In this document: positions 16,746 through 28,491 of the stretch, in pieces
Layout of the letters: each line of letters begins with the position of its first letter
How positions within the stretch are numbered: position 1 is the first letter of the stretch
DNA from: Accumulibacter sp.
GTDB taxonomy: Bacteria > Pseudomonadota > Gammaproteobacteria > Burkholderiales > Rhodocyclaceae
Direction of reading: 5' to 3'
Assembly: GCA_017302455.1 (NCBI GenBank)
Contig: JAFLDO010000032.1
Span: 1-57,646, forward strand
DNA: 57,646 bases
Program-made: the position numbers and the translations under genes
The notes under the pieces: generated by a model
Told to the model about the DNA's origin: nothing
The model's input: the letters and a program-made list of their open reading frames with translations, nothing else
Databases searched by the model: none

Positions 16746-17521
16746 GTCACCATCTGGTTGAGTTGCGGAGCGTTAGCCATGTCTATCCCGATGGCAGCGT
16801 GGCGCTGCGCGATGTGTCTATCCGCGTCACGCACGGCGAGTGCGTGGCGATCATCGGCGCCAATGGCGCCGGCAAGTCGACACTGCTGCTGCACTTGAAC
16901 GGTTGTCTTGCCGCCAGTTCGGGCGAGGTGCGCGTTGGCGACTTCCCGCTGACGCGCAAGACCCTGACGCAGGTTCGCCGCACGGTCGGCATGGTCTTCC
17001 AGAATCCCGACGACCAACTGTTCATGCCGACCGTTCTCGACGATGTCGCCTTCGGACCGCTCAATCTTGGTCTGCCGCAGGCTGATGCCGAGCAGCGCAG
17101 CCGCGCCGCGCTCGAACGCGTTGGCGCCTGGCATCTGCGCGACAAGCCGCCGTACCTGCTTTCCGGCGGCGAAAAGAAGCGTGTGGCGATTGCCACGGTG
17201 CTTTCGATGGCGCCGGACATCCTCGTCATGGATGAGCCGACGAGTGGGCTCGACCCTGTCGCCCGACGTCAGTTGATGGCGCTGGTGAGCGAGTTTCAGC
17301 ACACCAGGATCCTCGCCAGCCACGACCTGGACATGGTGCTGGCGCTGTGCGAGCGCACCGTCGTCCTCCACGAGGGACGGGTTGCTGCGGACGGGGCCAG
17401 TCGCGACATCTTTCGCGACGATGCGCTGCTCGCGCGGTGTCGCCTGGAAAAGCCCTTGGCCATGCAGGGGTGCCCGGTCTGTGGTGTCGTCCGGCTGTTG
17501 CCGAGGTCAGGCGCCGCCTGA
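16742..17521 (+). CDS. cbiO: ECF transporter ATP-binding subunit CbiO
   Basis: A 259-residue ABC ATPase energising the CbiMQ permease. GTG 16742 overlaps the cbiQ stop and gives VSHHLVELRSVSHVYPDG, the correct family N-terminus. Walker A GANGAGKST, Q-loop VFQNPDDQLF (typical of ECF ATPases), signature LLSGGEKKRVAIA, Walker B ILVMDEPTSGLD and switch histidine ASHDLDM are all intact. A short C-terminal extension contains CPVC. Last gene of the operon. Confidence 0.93.
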   Translation: MSHHLVELRSVSHVYPDGSVALRDVSIRVTHGECVAIIGANGAGKSTLLLHLNGCLAASSGEVRVGDFPLTRKTLTQVRRTVGMVFQNPDDQLFMPTVLDDVAFGPLNLGLPQADAEQRSRAALERVGAWHLRDKPPYLLSGGEKKRVAIATVLSMAPDILVMDEPTSGLDPVARRQLMALVSEFQHTRILASHDLDMVLALCERTVVLHEGRVAADGASRDIFRDDALLARCRLEKPLAMQGCPVCGVVRLLPRSGAA

Positions 17522-17583
17522 ACACGGCGCACTGCAGGTCCGGGCAGAGGCATCTTCCGAAGCCTGGATAAACCGCCGTGGGG

Positions 17584-17600
17584 TGTCGATAAATCTTACA
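17584..17600 (+). promoter_or_regulatory. Candidate enhancer site (TGT-N11-ACA) for the PEP-CTERM gene
   Basis: TGTCGATAAATCTTACA lies about 64 bases upstream of a sigma-54-like promoter. A similar TGT-N11-ACA box occurs at 36380-36396 before the other PEP-CTERM gene. Sigma-54 activators commonly bind such dyads. The 8-mer TCGATAAA also has an inverted partner TTTATCGA at about 17643-17650. Confidence 0.45.
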
Positions 17601-17663
17601 CGGGGGAGCAGATTTCCCGGTTTTCTCCGGCCATCCCCATGTTTTATCGATGTACTTAGTAGA

Positions 17664-17679
17664 TGGCACGTTATGTGCT
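17664..17679 (+). promoter_or_regulatory. Sigma-54 type (-24/-12) promoter for the PEP-CTERM gene
   Basis: TGGCACGTTATGTGCT matches TGGCACG-N4-TTGCW with one mismatch and the correct GG-N10-GC spacing. The predicted start is about 17690, leaving a 65-base leader before ATG 17755. In Zoogloea and related floc formers PEP-CTERM genes are known to depend on RpoN and the PrsK/PrsR system. Confidence 0.7.
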
Positions 17680-17754
17680 TTTCTACAGCTGAGTCGCCTA
17701 GCCAGAATCGACCATAATTCAAACGATCGCTACCTTCCCCCCGAGGAGAAAACA

Positions 17755-18342
17755 ATGTCCGCCGTCCGTTCCCTGTTTAAAAAATCCCCCCTTGTGGCTG
17801 CCGGAGTGCTCGCCATGTCCTTGTTGGCATCGACAGCCGAGGTGTCGGCCGCCCCGGTACTCGGTGGCCAGCTTTTCTGGTCCGGTGGCGACGTCACGAT
17901 CACCGTGCTGCCGGCGACAGCCGGTTACACCAGCCAGCTCAAGCTCTTTTCCGCAGATCCCGATCTGTTCATAGCGCGCAACGTGGACGTCGGCGCCAGC
18001 CTGACGATTGGGGCGAGCTTGATCGACGTCGCTCACAACATCGGCGATGAACTGGTGTTCGGTATTTTTGTCGAAAATACCGGCGATACCTTCCTGATGG
18101 GGCCTGGTTCACGGAACGGCGATGGTCTGTTGCATGCTGGTGTCGACAGCCTCGGCGGTGGGGTGTTCCAGGTCGGCTTCGAGGATATCCGTGGTGGTGG
18201 TGACCGCGACTACGACGACAACGTTTTTCGTTTCGAAGGCGGCGTGATTACCAGCGTTCCCGAGCCCGGATCGCTTGCCCTGCTGGGTCTGGGACTTGGC
18301 CTTGCCGGGTCTTTCCTGGCACGCCGGCGCGTCAAGGTCTGA
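17755..18342 (+). CDS. PEP-CTERM sorting-domain exported protein with DUF4114-like domain
   Basis: A 195-residue exported protein. Signal peptide MSAVRSLFKKSPLVAAGVLA...AEVSA, cleaved near residue 32. The mature part includes FVENTGDTFLMGPGSRNGDG and QVGFEDIRGGGDRDYDDNVF, an acidic Gly/Asp pattern like DUF4114 and possibly calcium-binding. The C-terminus VPEPGSLALLGLGLGLAG, hydrophobic helix and ARRRVKV is a canonical PEP-CTERM signal, cleaved by exosortase (EpsH/XrtA) for release into or attachment to exopolysaccharide. ATG 17755 has CGAGGAG upstream. Monocistronic between a sigma-54 promoter and a strong terminator. Confidence 0.88.
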   Translation: MSAVRSLFKKSPLVAAGVLAMSLLASTAEVSAAPVLGGQLFWSGGDVTITVLPATAGYTSQLKLFSADPDLFIARNVDVGASLTIGASLIDVAHNIGDELVFGIFVENTGDTFLMGPGSRNGDGLLHAGVDSLGGGVFQVGFEDIRGGGDRDYDDNVFRFEGGVITSVPEPGSLALLGLGLGLAGSFLARRRVKV

Positions 18343-18362
18343 CCGACAGGCTGCCGACGAAC

Positions 18363-18395
18363 ATGAAAAAGCGGGGCTCTGCCCCGCTTTTTCAT
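18363..18395. terminator. Bidirectional intrinsic terminator
   Basis: A perfect 15-bp stem, ATGAAAAAGCGGGGC with its complement around a TCT loop. The A-tract on one side and T-tract on the other let it serve both the PEP-CTERM gene (+) and the convergent fbp (-). Confidence 0.9.
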
Positions 18396-18534
18396 TGTCC
18401 GACAGGGGAAGCAACGATCCCTTTCCTGCGACCACAGCGCCAACCACGAGACACGCGACCGGGGGTCGGCGAGCGTCAGCGGCGGCGCGGCGGCATTGAA
18501 CCGATCGTCGTTTCCGCAGCCGGAGGTGCAGGCA

Positions 18535-19554
18535 TCACTCGCCTTCTCGATGGTAGGCGACGATCCTTTCGACCTCGTTCCGCGAACCCATGATCACCGG
18601 GCAGCGCTGATGCAGGCCAGTCGGCTGCAAGTCCATGATCCGCTGGGTTCCGGTACTCGCCAGACCACCTGCCTGTTCGACGATGAAGCTCATCGGATTG
18701 CCTTCGTACATCAGGCGAAGTTTGCCTTCCTGGCTCTTGGTGCGCAGCTTGCGGTCCATCGGATACAGGAAGACGCCCCCGCGGCAGAGGATCCGATGTA
18801 CATCGGCGATCATGGCGCCCGCCCAGCGCATGTTGAAATCCTTGTTGCGCGGGCCTTCCTTGCCGGCGATACACTCGTCGATGTAACGTCGGACAGGGGG
18901 ATCCCAGAATCGCATGTAGGACGCGTTGATCGAGAATTCCTGGGTATCGGCGGGGATCTTCATGTCGGGATTGGTGAGGATGTACTCGCCGATCCGTTGG
19001 TCCAGCGTGAAGCCGTTGACCCCGTGACCGGTGGTCAGCACGATCATCGAGGACGGTCCATAGAGGGCGTAGCCGGCGCAGACCTGACGCGTGCCCGGCT
19101 GCAGGAAATCGTCTTCGGTCGGTTCGCCAGTGGCTCCCTCGGGGCGGCGCATGATCGAGAAGATGGTGCCGACCGCGCCGCAGACGTCCGTGTTCGACGA
19201 ACCGTCCAGCGGGTCGAAGACCAGCAGATACTTGCCGCGCGGATACTGGGCGGGCAAGTGGTACACGTCGGTCATCTCCTCGGATGCCAGGGCGGCGACA
19301 TGCCCGGCCCACTCGTTACGTTTGATGAAGAGGTTGTTGGCGATCACGTCCAGCTTCTTCTGGGTTTCCCCCTGGATGTTCTCGGTGTCGGCCGTTCCGA
19401 GAACGCCCACCAGGCTGCCGTAGCGCACGGCGCTGGAAATGGCTTTGCAAGCGATCACGACGTCGTTGATCAGGGCGGTGAAATCGCCCGAGACGCCCTG
19501 GATTTGTCGTTGTTCCTCGATGATGTATTCAGTGATGGTGGTGCCGATTGGCAT
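18535..19554 (-). CDS. fbp: Fructose-1,6-bisphosphatase class I
   Basis: A 339-residue gluconeogenic/Calvin-type FBPase removing the 1-phosphate. Start ATG (complement of 19552-19554) gives [20 protein letters not shown]. Metal and substrate motifs are [23 protein letters not shown], the [19 protein letters not shown]-terminal active-site loop and [21 protein letters not shown]. Full length. The frame is open upstream but without homology. Confidence 0.96.
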   Translation of the reverse strand: MPIGTTITEYIIEEQRQIQGVSGDFTALINDVVIACKAISSAVRYGSLVGVLGTADTENIQGETQKKLDVIANNLFIKRNEWAGHVAALASEEMTDVYHLPAQYPRGKYLLVFDPLDGSSNTDVCGAVGTIFSIMRRPEGATGEPTEDDFLQPGTRQVCAGYALYGPSSMIVLTTGHGVNGFTLDQRIGEYILTNPDMKIPADTQEFSINASYMRFWDPPVRRYIDECIAGKEGPRNKDFNMRWAGAMIADVHRILCRGGVFLYPMDRKLRTKSQEGKLRLMYEGNPMSFIVEQAGGLASTGTQRIMDLQPTGLHQRCPVIMGSRNEVERIVAYHREGE

Positions 19555-19943
19555 GATGGTTACCCCTGGGTTGTCTGGAAGTACATCGGTTGCCGGCCCC
19601 GCCTCTACTTGTGCCAAGCCGACAGAGTAAGATTTTACCCCTACGCACCCAGTGGTTGAAAGGCCGCTGCGCGAATGCCTGGCCGTGGCATCTCCGCTTC
19701 CGGGGTGCCGAGCGCGTCGGCGCTTTGTCGCCGACGGCGCTGATTCGTCGCGACGACGAAGAAACGTGCCGGCATCTTGTCTTCCGTGAACTTGTGCACG
19801 GCGTTGACAGGGTAGCGGTGCTAGTCTGGCATCGGATCGACCGGCAACAGTTCGGCAGCGCAGTTGGTCTCGGGAGCCGTTTGCAGCGATCGCCCCAATG
19901 ACGAAAGTAGATGAAGAACCCAACTTTTTTTACCAGGAGTCGT

Positions 19944-19966
19944 TATAATGATGTTGCACTGCAACA
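19944..19966 (+). promoter_or_regulatory. Promoter -10 with overlapping perfect palindromic operator
   Basis: A consensus TATAAT at 19944-19949 is followed at 19952-19966 by TGTTGCA-C-TGCAACA, a perfect 7-bp-arm palindrome covering the expected transcription start. A bound protein would block initiation. The TGC/GCA half-sites resemble operators reported for the PHA-granule regulator PhaR, but this is a guess. The rest of 19555-20037 (483 bases) shows no gene. Confidence 0.6.
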
Positions 19967-20037
19967 AGACTGAGTTCACGAGACTCCAGCCGGACCATGA
20001 GAGTGTCCAGTGTCACAAGTACCTGAGGAGTAAGCGT

Positions 20038-20385
20038 ATGAAAGCACCGAAAATCCTGCCGTGGATCGCCCACAAGACCGGCATCAGCGAAGCACTGGCG
20101 CTCAAGTTATGGCGTCGGGCTGCCGGAGAAGCCGAAGTGATGACCGGTTGCTGTGACAGTTCCGATTACTATCGCCTGGCCGTCGAGCGTTTCATCGACT
20201 TCGCTGAGGCCGAGGGCGGTCGGGCTGTCGTGCGTGAAACGCGCGGCGCGAAAACGTGCATCTCCTGGCTGTGGCGTCACCAGCACCGCGTCTCGAAACT
20301 GAACCTGATCATGGCTCAGTGCCTCGCCCGGCTATGGCAATCGAACGTGAACTCGTTGTTCGGTGTGCGCCAGCACGCTGCCTGA
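20038..20385 (+). CDS. Conserved small hypothetical protein
   Basis: 115 residues, MKAPKILPWIAHKTGISEAL onward, soluble, basic and rich in Trp/Cys/His at the C-terminus (KTCISWLWRHQHRVSKL). The start is ATG 20038 behind a strong GAGGAG rather than the upstream ATGs at 19948-19951, which sit at the transcription start. I recall similar proteins in other Rhodocyclales but no function. The segment APKILPWIAHKTGISEALAL looks like a short helix-turn-helix-type start. Its own well-formed promoter/operator suggests it is a regulated stand-alone gene. Confidence 0.65.
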   Translation: MKAPKILPWIAHKTGISEALALKLWRRAAGEAEVMTGCCDSSDYYRLAVERFIDFAEAEGGRAVVRETRGAKTCISWLWRHQHRVSKLNLIMAQCLARLWQSNVNSLFGVRQHAA

Positions 20386-20417
20386 AGCTGTGATGCGGCC
20401 CAGGCAGCCGGTCGGGC

Positions 20418-21341
20418 TCAGTGGCGACCAGCGATGGGCAATGGGACTTGTAGAGAAGCCGCCAGTTCTCGGCTCAAGCTTGTCGCGTCCACGCCGGCCG
20501 CCAGTCGGCTGATGCGCACCGAGTAGCGGTAGCCGCCTCCGCCGTTGGCCTGCGGCTTGATGCGTGCATCGTAGCCGGCCTCGCGAGCACGATCGTACAG
20601 GGCCAATGCGTCTGCCTCACTGTCGAGTGTTGCCAGTTCGATGCCCCATCTTCCACGCCGCGCGGCGGCGCGCTCGCTGGTCGGCGCTCGCGCCAGAGCG
20701 TCGCCAGGTATGGCGGTCAGCCCTGTCCAGACTGATACCTGCTGTCCCGTAACGATCTCCAGTGGTAGGGGTGAGGCGTCCTTGGGCGCCACATAACAGC
20801 GTAGTGGTTCGTTGATCTGCTGCGCTTCTTGCTGCGGGTGCACGACGGTGATGCTCCCTTCGAGCAGACAGATTCGGTCGCGTTCGCCGTCGGCGCTGCC
20901 CCACAGATCGGTGCCTCGCAGCCCCGCCGTGATCGTGCCGATGCGCAGGTTGACGGCTCGCCGTTGACGACTCCTGGCATCAGCACCCGTCGTGAGGCGC
21001 AGTGCTCCTTGTGGCACGTCGAGAGCTGCGGTGAATACCTCTCCCTCGCGGACACCGAGTGCGTTCAACTGGAGGATGGTATCGGCACCCAGGGCGACCA
21101 CGCTGCCATCGGCCAGTCGGATCCGTACGCGGGCGGTGGCCCCGGTGATGATGCGGTCGCGATTCTGCAGGACCACTCCCGGGCTGAGTTCCTGCCGCGT
21201 TCCCTGCCGCTCGACCCAGGCGGGTACCTGTACACGTTCGACCACAGCGTCGGCCTGAGCCCCGCCGGTCGACGCCTGCGTCGGCAGGCTCGCCGCCAGC
21301 AGACAGGCGGCAAGAAAGGCGTGCATGCGATGCCTGTTCAT
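20418..21341 (-). CDS. FecR-domain protein with C-terminal SPOR domain, exported
   Basis: 307 residues. Signal peptide MNRHRMHAFLAACLLAASLPTQAS. The FecR domain (about 55-150) has RQELSPGVVLQNRDRIITGATARVRIRLADGSVVALGADT and TAGLRGTDLWGSADGERD with CLLEGSITV. The last ~75 residues (GRWGIELATLDSEADALALYDRAREAGYDARI...YRYSVRISRLA) form a SPOR-like peptidoglycan-binding repeat. This is not a TonB-linked FecR anti-sigma, since no N-terminal cytoplasmic domain or TM exists. It is divergent from an ECF sigma gene 108 bases away. Likely a periplasmic envelope protein. Confidence 0.8.
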   Translation of the reverse strand: MNRHRMHAFLAACLLAASLPTQASTGGAQADAVVERVQVPAWVERQGTRQELSPGVVLQNRDRIITGATARVRIRLADGSVVALGADTILQLNALGVREGEVFTAALDVPQGALRLTTGADARSRQRRAVNLRIGTITAGLRGTDLWGSADGERDRICLLEGSITVVHPQQEAQQINEPLRCYVAPKDASPLPLEIVTGQQVSVWTGLTAIPGDALARAPTSERAAARRGRWGIELATLDSEADALALYDRAREAGYDARIKPQANGGGGYRYSVRISRLAAGVDATSLSRELAASLQVPLPIAGRH

Positions 21342-21449
21342 TGATGCTCCCCAGTGGCGAAGCCGAGAATTCTACACCGTGACTGCGCTGTTCGGCATGC
21401 TGCGTTGGCGGCGACTTGCGTTTGCCCGGGCAGCCGGTAGACTGAATGG

Positions 21450-22040
21450 ATGCGAGGAGAGTGGAGCGATGAGCGACTGATGCTGGCCTACCGTACTGGG
21501 GACGCAGACGCGTTCACGACGCTCTACAGTCGTTATCGGGGTTCCCTTTATCGCTATCTGACCCAACATTGCGGCAATGCGGCGCTTGCCGAGGAGCTGT
21601 ATCAGGATGTCTGGATCAAGGTGGTCAACGCGCGCACCGATTATGAGCCGTTGGCTCGCTTCTCGACGTGGATTTTCCGGATCGCGCATAACCGTCTGAT
21701 CGATCACTACCGAAAACATGCTCCCCAGTTGGCGGCGAGCTTCGCGCCGCAGGCGACGGACGACGATCCTGACGCTCTTGATGACCTGATCGACAGCCTG
21801 CCGGCACCGCTTCACGAGACGCCGCACGCCTTGCTCGAGCGGCGTACGACGGCCGAACGGATCAGCCTCGCGCTGGCCGACCTGCCCCCCGCGCAACGCG
21901 AAGTCTTTCTGCTTGCCGAGGAGGGTGGCCTGACGCTCGAAGAAATCGCTGCCGCCACAGAGACCGGACGCGAAACGACGAAGAGCCGCTTGCGCTACGC
22001 GCTCGGCAAGCTAAGACATTCGCTGCAGGATTTGCTATGA
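21450..22040 (+). CDS. RNA polymerase ECF sigma factor
   Basis: 196 residues with region 2 (DADAFTTLYSRYRGSLYRYLTQHCG...LAEELYQDVWIKVVNARTDYEP, FSTWIFRIAHNRLIDHYRKH) and region 4 (ALADLPPAQREVFLLAEEGGLTLEEIAAATETGRETTKSRLRYALGKLR). No C-terminal extension. ATG 21450 is used; the first Met codon has no perfect RBS. The stop overlaps the next gene by ATGA, marking the downstream membrane protein as its probable regulator. Confidence 0.9.
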   Translation: MRGEWSDERLMLAYRTGDADAFTTLYSRYRGSLYRYLTQHCGNAALAEELYQDVWIKVVNARTDYEPLARFSTWIFRIAHNRLIDHYRKHAPQLAASFAPQATDDDPDALDDLIDSLPAPLHETPHALLERRTTAERISLALADLPPAQREVFLLAEEGGLTLEEIAAATETGRETTKSRLRYALGKLRHSLQDLL

Positions 22041-22906
22041 GCGAACTGCTCCAGGACTCCCCTCGCGATCCGCAAGTCTCGCGGCTGTACCGGGAATTCT
22101 CGACAGCCGAGCCGTCGGCTGCGCTGGACCAGCGCGTCCTCGCGGCCGCGCGCACCGCGCTTGCGGATCGCTCAAAAAGCGTCCGCAGCCAGGGCTGGTG
22201 GCAACGCTGGCGTACGCCGCTGGCCCTGACCACGACGCTGGCGCTGAGCTTGACGCTGGCTTTGCTGCATGAACGGCAGCCCGGCCCCGTGCCTGTCGAG
22301 CGTGCTGTGGACCGGCAACTGCCGGACGTGCGACGCGACGCTCCGGGCACCAAGGCCGTCGAACAGGCGAAGCCGGAGCTGCCCGCGGCACCCGCCGCCG
22401 CACCCGCCGCCGCAACAGTGGCCATACCCGCCGCTGCGCCGGCGAACTCTCAGCCGGAGACGAAGGCGCGGGTAGCTCGCCCTTCGCTCGCGGTCGGTGA
22501 ACACGACGCCCGAGCAGGAAGTCAGGTCGCTGCCGAGCAGGCGTCGCCAGTGGTCGCTGACTACCAGGCCCGGTCTGCCGCACCTGCTGCGGCGCCCGCC
22601 GTGGCGCCTGCGGAAGCGAAGCGCGAGAGCCTGCCGGCAAGCCCGGCCGCCAAGAGCAAAGGCGGCGTTGCCGGCGCGGTTGACGAGGCACGCCTCGACA
22701 ACGCCGTCACGCCGACGCCCGCGATGCGCGAGTCGGCGGCGGCACTGGGCAAGTTGCGCGCCGAGGTACCGCGTTCGCCGGCCGCCTGGCTCGAGGAAAT
22801 CCGCGCGTTGATGCGCGAAGGCAAGGCCGAGGAAGCTGCCCGGCAGCTGCGCGAGTTTCGGCGCACACACCCGGACTACCCGCTGCCTGAAGAATTTCGC
22901 CAGTAA
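22037..22906 (+). CDS. Probable anti-sigma-like single-pass membrane protein
   Basis: 289 residues, translationally coupled to the ECF sigma gene. An N-terminal ~60 residues (MSELLQDSPRDPQVSRLYREFS) precedes one membrane helix (TPLALTTTLALSLTLALLH, about 59-77). A long Ala/Pro-rich periplasmic linker follows, then a C-terminal helical domain (SPAAWLEEIRALMREGKAEEAARQLREFRRTHPDYPLPEEF) resembling a single TPR-like hairpin. No zinc-binding HxxxCxxC motif of classic ZAS anti-sigmas is visible. Role as anti-sigma factor is inferred from coupling and topology. Confidence 0.65.
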   Translation: MSELLQDSPRDPQVSRLYREFSTAEPSAALDQRVLAAARTALADRSKSVRSQGWWQRWRTPLALTTTLALSLTLALLHERQPGPVPVERAVDRQLPDVRRDAPGTKAVEQAKPELPAAPAAAPAAATVAIPAAAPANSQPETKARVARPSLAVGEHDARAGSQVAAEQASPVVADYQARSAAPAAAPAVAPAEAKRESLPASPAAKSKGGVAGAVDEARLDNAVTPTPAMRESAAALGKLRAEVPRSPAAWLEEIRALMREGKAEEAARQLREFRRTHPDYPLPEEFRQ

Positions 22907-22973
22907 TCTGAACCCGTTTGGCGGTCGCCCGCGTTTACACGGTCACCTAGTCACTTCATCCCAGGAGACCCTC

Positions 22974-26529
<3,556 letters not shown>

Positions 26530-26548
26530 AACCGTGAGGAAGACCCCG

Positions 26549-27070
26549 ATGCGTGTCGCCCTGCCGTGCAACACCTTGCTGGCCCTGCTCTTGGCTGTTG
26601 CGTTGCTTGCCGGCTGTGGCTTCCAGCTGCGTGGTTCCTACTCCCTCCCCTACGAAAGCCTCTACGTGGAAATGCCGGACTATTCGGTGATCGGCGCCAC
26701 GCTCAGGCGTGCCATTCGTTCATCGGGCACGACGCGGCTGGCTCTCACGCGCAGCGACGCCGAGGCGACGCTCTTGCCGGGTGCCGAGTATCGTGACCGG
26801 GTGATTCTCTCGGTTTCCAGTGGCGGCCGCGTCAGCGAACTGCGGCTGCGCTATCTCTACAACTACCGGCTGATCGATGCCCGCGGGCGTGACTTGGTGC
26901 CGCCGGGCAGCATCGAGATGGTCCGCGACCTGACCTACGACGACTCCAACATCCTGGCCAAGCAACAGGAGGAAGCGCTGCTCTGGCGCGACATGGAGAA
27001 TGATCTGGTGCAGCAGCTGATGCGCAAGCTGGCGGCCGTCAAGCCGGTGTTTCAGCCGGTGGACGGCTAG
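26549..27070 (+). CDS. lptE: LPS-assembly lipoprotein LptE
   Basis: 173 residues with lipoprotein signal MRVALPCNTLLALLLAVALLAGC (lipobox LAGC, Cys 23). The mature protein begins GFQLRGSYSLPYESLYVEMP, the LptE signature, and includes ILAKQQEEALLWRDMENDLVQQLMRKL. It plugs the LptD barrel at the outer membrane for LPS insertion. 19 bases after leuS and 11 before holA. Confidence 0.92.
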   Translation: MRVALPCNTLLALLLAVALLAGCGFQLRGSYSLPYESLYVEMPDYSVIGATLRRAIRSSGTTRLALTRSDAEATLLPGAEYRDRVILSVSSGGRVSELRLRYLYNYRLIDARGRDLVPPGSIEMVRDLTYDDSNILAKQQEEALLWRDMENDLVQQLMRKLAAVKPVFQPVDG

Positions 27071-27081
27071 CGGCCCCGGCC

Positions 27082-28086
27082 ATGCTGCTCAAGGGCGAGC
27101 AACTCGCGGCGCATCTCGAGCGCGCGTTGAAGCCCGTCTATCTCGTCTACGGTGACGAACCTCTGTTGGTCATCGAAGCCGCCGACGCGATTCGTGCGGC
27201 AGCGCGCCGCAACGGTTTCGACGAACGCGAGGTGCTTACCGCCACCGGTGGCTTCAACTGGAACGACCTGTATCACGCTGCCGGCAGCATGTCCCTGTTT
27301 GGCGGCCGCAAGGTGATCGACCTGCGGATTCCCACCGGCAAGCCCGGGCGCGACGGCAGCGCCGCGCTGCAGGAGTACTGCGCGCGCCCGTCGCCCGATT
27401 CGCTGTTGCTGGTGACCCTGCCTGGCGTCGACTGGCGGGACGAAAAGTCGGCCTGGATGAGCGCCCTGGCGGCGGCCGGAGTCGTGGTGAAACTGATCCC
27501 GCCGCTTGTCGCCGACCTGCCGGCCTGGATCGCCGGCCGCCTGCGTCGCCAGAAGCAAAGTGCCGCTGCCGAAGGGCTGCGTTTCATTGCCGAACGGGTC
27601 GAAGGCAACCTGCTCGCCGCGCATCAGGAGATCCTCAAGCTTGCCGTTCTCTACCCGCGCGGCGCACTGAGCCTCGAGCAGATTCGCGAGGCCGTGCTCA
27701 ATGTCGCGCGTTACGACCTCGACGGACTGCGCGAAGCGATGCTGGCCGGCGACGTGGCGCGGCTGACGCGAACCATCGACGGACTTCAGCAGGAGGGCGA
27801 GGCACCGCTGCTGGTTCTCTGGGCGATGACCGAGGACGTGCGGGTGCTGGCGCAGATCAACGCCGGACTTGCCGGGCGCCAGTCGCTCGATCTGCTACTC
27901 AAAGAGGCGCGTGTCTGGGGGGTGCGTCAGCCCTTGGTCAGGCGCGCCGTGCAGAGGATAGACGGCACGCGGGCGACGGCCGCGCTGGCGCATGCCGCCC
28001 GCATCGACCGGATGATCAAGGGACTCGCCAGCGGTGACGTCTGGGACGAGTTTCGTCAGCTTGGCCTGCACATCGCCGTCGGCTGA
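27082..28086 (+). CDS. holA: DNA polymerase III subunit delta
   Basis: 334 residues. MLLKGEQLAAHLERALKPVYLVYGDEPLL is the standard HolA start. Delta wrench of the clamp loader: an AAA+-like N-domain with a degenerate P-loop, then helical domains (LARYDLDGLREAMLAGDVARLTRTIDGLQQEGEAPLLVLWAMTEDVR). It opens the beta clamp. Co-transcribed with leuS and lptE. Confidence 0.94.
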   Translation: MLLKGEQLAAHLERALKPVYLVYGDEPLLVIEAADAIRAAARRNGFDEREVLTATGGFNWNDLYHAAGSMSLFGGRKVIDLRIPTGKPGRDGSAALQEYCARPSPDSLLLVTLPGVDWRDEKSAWMSALAAAGVVVKLIPPLVADLPAWIAGRLRRQKQSAAAEGLRFIAERVEGNLLAAHQEILKLAVLYPRGALSLEQIREAVLNVARYDLDGLREAMLAGDVARLTRTIDGLQQEGEAPLLVLWAMTEDVRVLAQINAGLAGRQSLDLLLKEARVWGVRQPLVRRAVQRIDGTRATAALAHAARIDRMIKGLASGDVWDEFRQLGLHIAVG

Positions 28087-28117
28087 ACGACGGCCAGCGC
28101 TCCGCTGCGGCGCCCGC

Positions 28118-28369
28118 TCACGAACTGGCGCCGCTTTCCGGGTCGCTTGACGGCGAATCGGGTGCCAGGTGTTCCCAGGCGCAATTCGCGCCTTCGCCAC
28201 GTGCATCGGTGAGACCGTGGCTGTTCGTGGTGCGTACCAGGCACTCGCCCTCGCAATCCTCTCCGACGACAACCAGACGCAGTTCGCTATCGACGGTTCG
28301 CTCCCCGTCCCAATAACTGCAGGTCGCGCAGACCTTGACTTCAGCAGGCAGAATCAGCTTCTTTTTCAT
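28118..28369 (-). CDS. Cysteine-containing small hypothetical protein
   Basis: 83 residues with CATCSYWDGERTVD (Cys 14, 17), GEDCEGECLV (Cys 39, 43) and ANCAWEH (Cys 63). The CxxC / CxxxC pattern suggests a zinc or redox centre. No signal or TM. It is oriented against its neighbours, between holA and proA. Not recognised; moderate confidence that it is real because the cysteines are paired and the basic start MKKKLILP is gene-like. Confidence 0.55.
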   Translation of the reverse strand: MKKKLILPAEVKVCATCSYWDGERTVDSELRLVVVGEDCEGECLVRTTNSHGLTDARGEGANCAWEHLAPDSPSSDPESGASS

Positions 28370-28432
28370 GATCTTGATCGGTACAGGCAGGTAACGATGG
28401 GGTTAAGAGTACGTTTCGTGCAAGTGGTTCCC

Positions 28433-28463
28433 TTGACGCCCATGCGCCGGCGATGGCTATAAT
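28433..28463 (+). promoter_or_regulatory. Sigma-70 promoter of proA
   Basis: TTGACG (28433-28438) and TATAAT (28458-28463) with a 19-base spacer, 28 bases before the proA ATG. The two hexamers are near-consensus; the spacer is slightly long. Confidence 0.65.
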
Positions 28464-28491
28464 CAGCCTGTCTGCAGAAAAGAGAAGGCTC

